This document shows positions 1 to 5,970 of a stretch of 6,336 nt of DNA, piece by piece. Source of the stretch: JAQVSV01 sp041667045 (GTDB taxonomy: Bacteria; Elusimicrobiota; Elusimicrobia; Elusimicrobiales; Elusimicrobiaceae); the NCBI GenBank assembly GCA_041667045.1, contig JBAYFS010000138.1, positions 1-6,336 of the forward strand, in the 5' to 3' direction. The position numbers and the translations under genes were made by a program. The number at the start of each line of letters is the position of its first letter. Within the stretch, counting starts at the first letter, position 1. The notes under the pieces were generated by a model. The model saw only the letters and a program-made list of their open reading frames with translations, made no database searches and was not told the DNA's origin.

Positions 1-1
1 C

Positions 2-2305
2 ATTCTGCGCGCCGCCCAGAAGGAAATGGAATGCGCCAGCCGCATTGCCCTTGAAGAAAGCAACATTACGCGCAGCCGGGAAGATTTAACCGGTTCCGAA
101 AAGGAATTTTTGCAGGCGGAAACCGAGAAGGCGGAGATTCTGGTGCTGGTTAACAGGTTCCGCGGCGAGGTTGACGCCCAGCGTTCCGTTATCGAATCAG
201 TGCGTGCGGAAATATCCGCCCAGGAAGAGCGCCGGTCCTCCCTGCTCAGAACGCGGGCCGAGCTGAACGAAAAGGTTTCCTCCCTGCGTTCGAAACAGGC
301 GGCGATGAACGCCACCATGCAGATTATCAAAAGCCAGGGCCAGAAAGATCCTTATTGGGTGGGCACCAGAACCGTAGCGGAATCCCGCATGGACGGCATT
401 CGCGGCACGCTGCGCCATTTTCTGAAAATCAAGCCCGCGGACATGCTTTTCGCGGAAGACGCGTTCGGCAAGTTCCTTGATTCCGTGGTATGCGACAATT
501 TTGAGGCCGTGGACGGCGCTTTGCAGCTGCTCCGCGAAAAAGGTGGGGCGCGCTGCCGTTTTCTGGTGATGAGCGCCTTGGCGGACATTCCTTCCGGGCC
601 CCTGCCGGAACTGCTGGCGCGGCTGGAATATCCGGTGGAGTATGAAAAACTGCTATTAAACATTTTATCCGGCGTGACGGTTGACGGTTCCACCGTGAAG
701 CGCGGTTTCTGGGTAGCCGGGGGATCTGACGGCGTGGAATCGCCCGAGCCCTACTGGGCGAAGGAAGAGGAAGTGCGCCTTAATCTGGACACCGCAGTCA
801 AAAGCATGTCCGCGCTGTCCGCCGAACTGGCCTCTTCCGAAAAGGAACTGGCGCTGTCGGAAGAAACGCTTTCGGTTCTGCGCGGGCGGCTTAATTCCGA
901 AATGGTGCGCGGCAACAGCCTGGAAAACGAACTGAACCTGTCGGACCGGCGGCTTAAAGCCGTGGAGGAGACTTTTGACCGGCTGGGTTACGAACGCAAA
1001 AAATTTGTGGAACTGGAGATGCGCCAGAAAGACAATATCGCCAAACTGAAGGAAGATCTTGTCCGCCTGCGCGGCGAGCAGGACCGCATCCGCCGGGAAG
1101 GCGAGGAACTAAAGGTGCGCCGGGCGGCGGGCCAGTCGCGCATAGCGGCGCTTAAAGCCGAGCTGGACTCCATGAATTCCGAACTTTACGAATATAAAAT
1201 ACGCCGCGGCAGCCTGGAGGCGGATTTAAAGAGCGTGGAAACCGAGTATAACGGCGCGCTTGAAAATTCGCGGGTGCGCCAGTCCCGCCGTTCCGAATCC
1301 GAATCCCGCGTGGATCAGTTGTCCCGCGAGCGGGAGCAGGCCGAGGGCGAACTCGCGGCGGCGCGCGACAGCCTGGCGGGCCTTGAAGTGGCGGACACAT
1401 CGTTGCGCGAAGAACTGTCCGACCTGAAAAAAGAGTTCGATGAAAAGAGCCAGTCCGCTTATTCCCTGCGCTCCGAGCTTACCGATCTGCAGCTTAAGGC
1501 GCACGAAATCGAGATGGAATACCGCAACCACCAGGCCCAGAAAGACGCCGGCATCGAAGAACTGCGCGAGCGGCACAACGTCACGTTCGAGGAAGCCGCG
1601 ATGAAGTATTCCGACTACGCGGTGGACCATGAACGCGTGAAGATGATGCGCAAGCAGATAGAGAATCTCGGCGCGGTGAACATGACGGCGCCCGAGGAGT
1701 ATGACGCGCTGTCGTCCCGGTACGAGTTTTTGAAGGGCCAGATAAACGACCTTGAAACGGCGAAGAAGGATCTTAAAACCGCGATCGGCAAGATAAACGC
1801 CACCACGCGGGAAAGTTTCCGCGTCACGTTTGAGAAGGTGCGCGAGAATTTCCGGCGCATTTACCAGACTTTGTTCGTCGGAGGCGAGGCGGACCTGCTT
1901 TTGACCGAGCCGGAAAACCTGCTCGATACAGGCGTTGAAATAGTCGCCCAGCCGCCGGGCAAGCGCCTGCAGAATATCAGGGCCCTGTCAGGTGGAGAGA
2001 AAGCGCTCACGGCGTTGTCTCTGCTGTTCAGTTTCTTCGTGGTCAACCCTTCGCCCTTCTGCGTTATGGACGAGGCGGACGCGCCGCTGGACGAGGCCAA
2101 TGTCGAAAGGTTCGTTAATCTCCTGCGCGAGTTTTCGGGCCAGACCCAGTTTATCGTTATCACGCACAACAAGCGCACCATGGAAGCCGCGGACAGGCTG
2201 TACGGCGTTACCATGCAGGAGTCGGGCGTGTCCAAAGTGATGTCGGTTTCGCTTCAGTACGCCGAAGATGAGCTCGGCGCCACCGGGGCGCCCGTCGCCA
2301 TCTGA
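2..2305 (+). CDS. smc: Chromosome segregation protein SMC, C-terminal two thirds (5' end outside window)
   Basis: SMC proteins are dimeric ABC-type ATPases that organise and segregate the nucleoid, in bacteria usually with ScpA and ScpB. The frame is already open at base 2, so the ATG at 26 is internal and the Walker A head lies upstream of the window. In order: the end of the first coiled coil (to about base 340), a hinge (about 385-745, with GIRG near its start and VAGGS at its end), a long Glu/Lys/Arg-rich second coiled coil (about 750-1655), then the C-terminal head from LGAVN (about 1667). The ABC signature LSGGEK is at 1985-2002. Walker B is CVMDEAD at 2060-2080, with the catalytic Glu codon at 2072, followed by the D-loop PLDEANV. 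VITHNKRTMEAADRLYGVTMQE follows as in typical bacterial SMC, so the head looks active. The stretch after the hinge, about 520 residues, is normal for SMC. The hinge itself looks short. No scpA or scpB is visible nearby. Confidence 0.96.
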   Translation: MLRAAQKEMECASRIALEESNITRSREDLTGSEKEFLQAETEKAEILVLVNRFRGEVDAQRSVIESVRAEISAQEERRSSLLRTRAELNEKVSSLRSKQAAMNATMQIIKSQGQKDPYWVGTRTVAESRMDGIRGTLRHFLKIKPADMLFAEDAFGKFLDSVVCDNFEAVDGALQLLREKGGARCRFLVMSALADIPSGPLPELLARLEYPVEYEKLLLNILSGVTVDGSTVKRGFWVAGGSDGVESPEPYWAKEEEVRLNLDTAVKSMSALSAELASSEKELALSEETLSVLRGRLNSEMVRGNSLENELNLSDRRLKAVEETFDRLGYERKKFVELEMRQKDNIAKLKEDLVRLRGEQDRIRREGEELKVRRAAGQSRIAALKAELDSMNSELYEYKIRRGSLEADLKSVETEYNGALENSRVRQSRRSESESRVDQLSREREQAEGELAAARDSLAGLEVADTSLREELSDLKKEFDEKSQSAYSLRSELTDLQLKAHEIEMEYRNHQAQKDAGIEELRERHNVTFEEAAMKYSDYAVDHERVKMMRKQIENLGAVNMTAPEEYDALSSRYEFLKGQINDLETAKKDLKTAIGKINATTRESFRVTFEKVRENFRRIYQTLFVGGEADLLLTEPENLLDTGVEIVAQPPGKRLQNIRALSGGEKALTALSLLFSFFVVNPSPFCVMDEADAPLDEANVERFVNLLREFSGQTQFIVITHNKRTMEAADRLYGVTMQESGVSKVMSVSLQYAEDELGATGAPVAI
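385..745 (+). other. SMC hinge (dimerisation) domain, apparently shortened
   Basis: This is the globular segment separating the two coiled coils of the SMC protein. It mediates dimerisation and, in studied SMCs, DNA contact. The first half fits the family: GIRGTL at the start, then a segment with SVVCDNFEAVDGALQLLREK and RCRFLVMS in place of the usual 'VV-D-AA-A--FL----GRATFLPL' pattern. The end also fits: VTVDGSTVKRGFWVAGGS matches the usual 'TLDGE-VSPGG--TGGS'. Between these, only about 35 residues remain where known hinges carry a second subdomain with an LGxxLVVDxLxxA-like segment. The boundaries are by eye. Confidence 0.7.
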
Positions 2306-2337
2306 TCTGATTGCCGGGCGGTTTCCCCGTCGCGGAC

Positions 2338-2341
2338 GGAG
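2338..2341 (+). promoter_or_regulatory. Ribosome binding site of the metallophosphoesterase gene
   Basis: GGAG lies five bases before the ATG at 2347, and supports that start. The 41-nt gap between the smc stop and this ATG otherwise holds only a short GC-rich stretch. It shows no stem followed by a U-run, so there is no visible factor-independent terminator separating the two genes. Confidence 0.7.
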
Positions 2342-2346
2342 TTTAA

Positions 2347-3084
2347 ATGAAGTACGGTATATTTTCGGACGTTCATTCCAATTACCACGCGCTTAAAGCC
2401 GTTCTGAAGTTTTTCAAGGAACGCAAGGTGCAGGGGTATATCTGCTGCGGAGATCTGGTCGGCTACGGGCCGGACCCGGATAAATGCGTGGAGGAAATTT
2501 CCGCGCTGTCTTTTCTCGACTGCGTTATGGGCAACCACGACATGGCCGCCCTGGGGAAACTCCCTATCGAATGGTTCAACCCTTACGCGCGCCAGTCCAT
2601 CGAGTTCGTAAAGGACGTTCTGTCGGACGGCGCCATGGAGTTTCTGAAAAGCTCGCCGCATATCGTGTGCCGCGAAGGTTTTACGGTGGTGCACGGTTCG
2701 CCGCGGAATCCTCTTGAGGAATACATGCTGACGGCGGAACAGTTTTTGGAAAATGAGCCGCACTGGCAAACCCCGGTCTGTTTCGTGGGCCACAGCCATG
2801 TGCCTCTGGTGATAAGGCGCATGGGCGAAGGCCGGCCCGAGATAGCAGCGCTCGCCGACGGAGAGAAAATCAATATCCGCGACGGCGCGCGTTACATCAT
2901 AAACCCCGGCGCGGTGGGCCAGCCGCGCGACCGGGACGTGCGCGCTTCCTGCGGCATTTTAGACACCGGCACCCAGGTTTTTGAACTCTGCCGCATCGAG
3001 TATGATATCGCCAAAACCCAGGCGCGGATGCGCGAACTGGGGCTCGCCCAGATGCTTATCGAGCGCATCGCCAACGGGTGGTAA
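2347..3084 (+). CDS. Calcineurin-like metallophosphoesterase, apparently active
   Basis: This is a 245-residue cytoplasmic protein of the calcineurin-like phosphoesterase superfamily (Metallophos_2, YfcE/MJ0936-like branch). These are two-metal enzymes that hydrolyse phosphodiester or phosphomonoester bonds. All expected metal-binding blocks are present and in order: SDVHSN (Asp8, His10), CGDLVGYGPDP (Asp36), GNHD (Asn63, His64), VHGSPRN (His116) and GHSHVP (His149, His151). The C-terminal block IINPGAVGQPRDRD (about residues 184-197) is typical of a widespread subfamily of about 240 residues, longer than YfcE itself. There is no signal peptide or membrane segment. A GGAG site supports the start. 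The stop is followed after 10 nt by the next ATG, so the two genes are probably co-transcribed. The substrate cannot be told from sequence: cyclic nucleotides, dinucleoside polyphosphates and protein phosphoesters are all known for relatives. Confidence 0.92.
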   Translation: MKYGIFSDVHSNYHALKAVLKFFKERKVQGYICCGDLVGYGPDPDKCVEEISALSFLDCVMGNHDMAALGKLPIEWFNPYARQSIEFVKDVLSDGAMEFLKSSPHIVCREGFTVVHGSPRNPLEEYMLTAEQFLENEPHWQTPVCFVGHSHVPLVIRRMGEGRPEIAALADGEKINIRDGARYIINPGAVGQPRDRDVRASCGILDTGTQVFELCRIEYDIAKTQARMRELGLAQMLIERIANGW

Positions 3085-3094
3085 CCGTCAGCCG

Positions 3095-3169
3095 ATGAAA
3101 AGTATTCCAGCAAGGATCTCCGCCGTCTTTTTTCTTTGTTGCGTTTTTGCCGCGGCGCCCTGCCGCGCA
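3095..3169 (+). other. Sec signal peptide coding segment
   Basis: This encodes residues 1-25 of the 954-residue protein: two basic residues (Lys2, Arg7), a hydrophobic core AVFFLCCVFAAA, and a likely signal peptidase I site after C-R-A before Glu26. The cysteine in AAPC does not sit in a lipobox, so a lipoprotein is unlikely. The segment fixes the gene start at 3095. Confidence 0.75.
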
Positions 3170-5959
3170 GAAAGCGCGGCGGCGAAGGTGCTTTTCTACG
3201 ACGACAACTTCACTTCCATGATTGGCGGAGCCGTCGAGCGGATCGTGAAAAGCGGCGGCGAGATAAGCGTGGAGGATATTGATTCCGGCCTGACTTATTT
3301 CAAGGACGGCTCCTATCTCCTCCCTTCCCAGAATCCTCTTAATCCGGAAAACATATATGAGGCGGAAAGTTCGGCGGTCCTGTTCGAAAAGACCACCGTG
3401 TTCGAAACGCCTTACGCGCTTATGTTCCAGTATCCGGACGAGGACGACGCCTTTACGCAGTATATCTCCTCTTATTTCGCCAATTCCCGGGAAAATTATA
3501 AAAAAAGCGAATTTTTCGCCGGAGTTATTGACAACGGAAGCGACGTTGTTGATGTCATTTCCCGGACCGACACCGTGGTCGGCGGGGCCTGGGAGCCGGC
3601 GCTGTATTACACTTATCATATCACCTTCAAAGGCCGCATGATTTCGCTCACTGTTTTATGCAGGCCGCTCGGCGGCATAGGCGTCTGGCTGCCTGATGTG
3701 CTTAAAAAGAAAGCCGAAGCCGCGTTCCCTTCGTTCGTGGTAAATACGGGCCACGCCGATTTCCTCGGCAGTTCAACCGGCGCGATAAGCGGCTATTACC
3801 GGGACTCCGGGGTTGATATTCTGGCTTTTGACGGCTCAGACGCGGTTCAGCTGAAGCCGTTTTTGTTCGAAGCGGATTCCTCCTCTTTCCTTTCTCCGGG
3901 CGTTGACCTGTTGTGTTCCAATCTCGGCGCGGCTCAGCCGGCGCGGTGGAAAAAATATGTTGTAAAGGAAATCAACGGGGTAAAAATCGGTTTTTATTCG
4001 CTGATAGGAGCACTGCCGCTGCGCGACGCCGAGGAACTGGGGCTTTCCGTCCGCGATTATTTCGAGGCGGGCAACGAGACGCTTGAGATACTGAAGAACA
4101 AGGAGAAAACGGATTTCAATATCCTCATTTCCCACCTTAATCCCGCGGAGCAGGGCAGATACTTGTCCGTTGCGCCGCCTGATCTGGTCATAGAAGGGTC
4201 GGCCCGTACGTCTTTTGCTTCGCGCGTTTCCGCGGTCAATACGGGCAACTGGCGGTATGACAATGTTATGACTGCTTCCCGAAGCAGGCTTAATCTGGGC
4301 GAGCTTGATTTGCGTTTCGATAAAGAAGGTTCCCTGTATGTCTTTAAGGGCGTGGATGAAAAAACCGGAGCTAACAGCCCTTCCGCGATGATGGTGGATA
4401 ACAAGTATTATCCGCTTAACAAGTATAAGCTGGAGGCGCTGGTTTCCGGTTCGCAGAAACTGCTTCCGGATTCGCGCAGGCTCTGGGGTACTCCGCTTTA
4501 TTCTTCCCTTAATATCGCCAATCTGGCGGCGAATGTGCTTAGGGATTATGCCGAGGCGGAAGTGGCGTTTGTGAAAATAGGCAGACCGCCAGACGTTATG
4601 GGTGACATCTCGGAGCGGAATATCGCCGTCTGGCTTTCCGGCGAGCCCGTTTATATCGGTTATGTTAAGGGAAAATACCTTAAAGAACTGGTTAAATTCG
4701 TGGATTTCAGCGAAACCGCCGGAGCCGACTCAGCCGTGTATGGCGAAGTGAACAGGCTGGCGTCTTCCGGCCTCACCGCCAACGCAAGCATAGCCAACAT
4801 TCCCATTGATAACGATGAAACTTACAAAATCGCTTTTCCCGAGGACGCGTTAAAGGGGAGACGGGTTTTTTCCGCGTTCAATAATGTTTACAACATCAAA
4901 AGATTACCCGGACAGGGTTTGTCCGGCGTAGTGATTGAATGGCTTAAAAACGCGGCTAAAGACAGGGACGCTTATGCCGACGGCGCTTATGCCGATTATA
5001 TCCGGGGCAAGGGGATCCTCGCCGCCGGGGACCAGGAACTGGCAAAACTGTACGCGCAGGGCAAATTCTCGCTTTTATACGACCGGTTTCTGGACGCCGC
5101 GGCGGATAAGTATTCCGGCGATCTTAAAAACATGCTCAGGCACCGCGACGATGTTCGTCCGTTCGTGCGCCTGAATCTGAGGAAACTCGCCATGCGCTTT
5201 TCCGACGCGCAGGTCTCCAATTCGGATGTTTACACGGGTTTTTCGAACGCGAAGCTCAATTCCAACAGCCAGATGCTTGTCGAAGGCGCGCTGGATTTTT
5301 ATGTCGAATATTTCCTCAACAATTTCCGCTGGGACAACGGCGTAAGCGCGAGCTACGGGAAGGTGACGATTTTCCCGTCGGCCGGAGGAAGCGTCACTAA
5401 CGAAAGCGCCGACGATCTGCTTTTCCAGAGCGAGCTCGTTTACAAAAAATATAAAGTGGATAATTTTATGGGTGGGTTTCTGGCCGGCCCGTTTTTGAGT
5501 CTTGCCTACGACACGGAATTTTCGCCCCAGCCGCAGGCGGCCACCCAGAAAATCATCCGGGCCAAAGGCGGCCTCAAGCTTTATCAGGGCGCGAATATAA
5601 AGGATTTATATTTAGCCGGTGTTTCGGAACAGGACTACACTTATGCTCCCAGCCGCCGCAAATACGCCTGGGAAACAGGCTTCCAGGTTGAGCATTACCC
5701 CGTTCCCAACATTAAAATGAAGTATCTCGGCGGTTACCGTAATTTCTTCCGCAACAGCACCGACCTGCCCACGGACCTGCTTTATGAGCTGCAACTTAAC
5801 GCCAGCGCGGAGATTGATTTTATCGGAAACCTGAAACTGGCCCCGTATTTTGATTTTTATCAGGCGCGCGGCAAATTCACCGATGTGGCGGGCCGCAACG
5901 TGACGTTCGGTTTTTCGCTGACTTATTCGTTTATTTACAAGCCGTTTATCTATCATTAA
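3095..5959 (+). CDS. Exported 5'-nucleotidase-like protein (probable pseudoenzyme) with C-terminal outer-membrane barrel-like domain
   Basis: This is a 954-residue protein. The ATG at 3095 is chosen because a Sec signal peptide starts there: MKSIPAR, a hydrophobic core, then likely cleavage after PCRA (residue 25). An upstream in-frame ATG at 2981 lies inside the preceding gene and would bury the signal. The Shine-Dalgarno is poor (GGGTGG, 13 nt upstream), so translation may be coupled to the preceding gene. Residues 31-210 are unrecognised apart from a possible first strand of the phosphoesterase fold (KVLFYDD, then GGAVERIV). Residues 211-412 resemble the UshA metallophosphoesterase domain: FVVNTGHADFLG, VDLLCSNLGA, INGVKIGFYSLIG, NILISHLNP, PPDLVIEGSART, LNLGELDLRFDKEG. 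Residues 470-618 resemble the 5'-nucleotidase C-terminal domain. Most metal ligands are substituted; His347 remains. Residues 725-954 alternate polar and hydrophobic/aromatic residues, as in a barrel, ending SFIYKPFIYH. Role unknown; enzyme activity is doubtful. Confidence 0.82.
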   Translation: MKSIPARISAVFFLCCVFAAAPCRAESAAAKVLFYDDNFTSMIGGAVERIVKSGGEISVEDIDSGLTYFKDGSYLLPSQNPLNPENIYEAESSAVLFEKTTVFETPYALMFQYPDEDDAFTQYISSYFANSRENYKKSEFFAGVIDNGSDVVDVISRTDTVVGGAWEPALYYTYHITFKGRMISLTVLCRPLGGIGVWLPDVLKKKAEAAFPSFVVNTGHADFLGSSTGAISGYYRDSGVDILAFDGSDAVQLKPFLFEADSSSFLSPGVDLLCSNLGAAQPARWKKYVVKEINGVKIGFYSLIGALPLRDAEELGLSVRDYFEAGNETLEILKNKEKTDFNILISHLNPAEQGRYLSVAPPDLVIEGSARTSFASRVSAVNTGNWRYDNVMTASRSRLNLGELDLRFDKEGSLYVFKGVDEKTGANSPSAMMVDNKYYPLNKYKLEALVSGSQKLLPDSRRLWGTPLYSSLNIANLAANVLRDYAEAEVAFVKIGRPPDVMGDISERNIAVWLSGEPVYIGYVKGKYLKELVKFVDFSETAGADSAVYGEVNRLASSGLTANASIANIPIDNDETYKIAFPEDALKGRRVFSAFNNVYNIKRLPGQGLSGVVIEWLKNAAKDRDAYADGAYADYIRGKGILAAGDQELAKLYAQGKFSLLYDRFLDAAADKYSGDLKNMLRHRDDVRPFVRLNLRKLAMRFSDAQVSNSDVYTGFSNAKLNSNSQMLVEGALDFYVEYFLNNFRWDNGVSASYGKVTIFPSAGGSVTNESADDLLFQSELVYKKYKVDNFMGGFLAGPFLSLAYDTEFSPQPQAATQKIIRAKGGLKLYQGANIKDLYLAGVSEQDYTYAPSRRKYAWETGFQVEHYPVPNIKMKYLGGYRNFFRNSTDLPTDLLYELQLNASAEIDFIGNLKLAPYFDFYQARGKFTDVAGRNVTFGFSLTYSFIYKPFIYH
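4970..4999 (+). repeat. Two-copy 15-bp in-frame tandem duplication
   Basis: The units 4970-4984 and 4985-4999 both begin GCTTATGCCGA and encode AYADG then AYADY. They differ only near the 3' end. The period is five codons, so the reading frame is kept. It lies in the linker between the 5'-nucleotidase-like C-terminal domain and the barrel, where length variation is likely tolerated. Confidence 0.6.
5267..5956 (+). other. Predicted outer-membrane beta-barrel domain
   Basis: This encodes residues about 725-954 of the exported protein. At least ten short segments alternate polar and hydrophobic residues and are rich in Tyr, Phe and Gly. Examples are GALDFYVEYFL (731-741), GVSASYGKVTIF (749-760), GGFLAGPFLSLAYDTEF (793-809), YAWETGFQVEHYPV (857-870), LYELQLNASAEIDFI (896-910) and VTFGFSLTYSFIY (936-948). 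The order W-D-N, then Y-G, then S-A-D-D-L, then T-E-F recalls DUF3078-type barrels of other diderms; this is from memory and tentative. The last residue is His, not the usual Phe/Tyr, although the tail is aromatic. A periplasmic or surface beta-rich domain is the main alternative. Confidence 0.6.
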
Positions 5960-5963
5960 GGAG
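5959..5963 (+). promoter_or_regulatory. Ribosome binding site of the cysteine-rich protein gene, overlapping the upstream stop codon
   Basis: AGGAG begins with the last base of the TAA stop (5957-5959) and sits seven bases before the ATG at 5971. This is the strongest Shine-Dalgarno in the window. It supports both the start codon and co-transcription with the upstream gene. Confidence 0.82.
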
Positions 5964-5970
5964 AACTTAT

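Noticed and set aside
2306..2346. GC-rich gap after smc as a terminator
   Set aside because: Only a 3-bp pairing (CGG with CCG) can be made, with no U-run following, which is too weak for a factor-independent terminator.
2254..2799. Minus-strand open frame of 181 codons
   Set aside because: It lies antisense to the end of smc and the well-supported metallophosphoesterase. Its composition (many His, Arg and Val) is that of a shadow frame, and it has no family motif.
2981..3094. Upstream in-frame extension of the third gene to an ATG at 2981
   Set aside because: It would overlap the metallophosphoesterase gene by about 100 bases. The added residues are basic and low in homology signal, and they would bury a clear signal peptide starting at 3095.
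3500..3506. Run of seven A as a possible programmed frameshift site
   Set aside because: The gene reads TAT AAA AAA AGC here, so the A-AAA-AAG heptamer is not in the required phase, and the zero frame continues coherently for another 800 residues.
3056..3619. Minus-strand open frame of 187 codons
   Set aside because: It is antisense to the start of the exported protein, including its signal peptide, and shows no recognisable domain. It is explained by the base composition of the coding strand.
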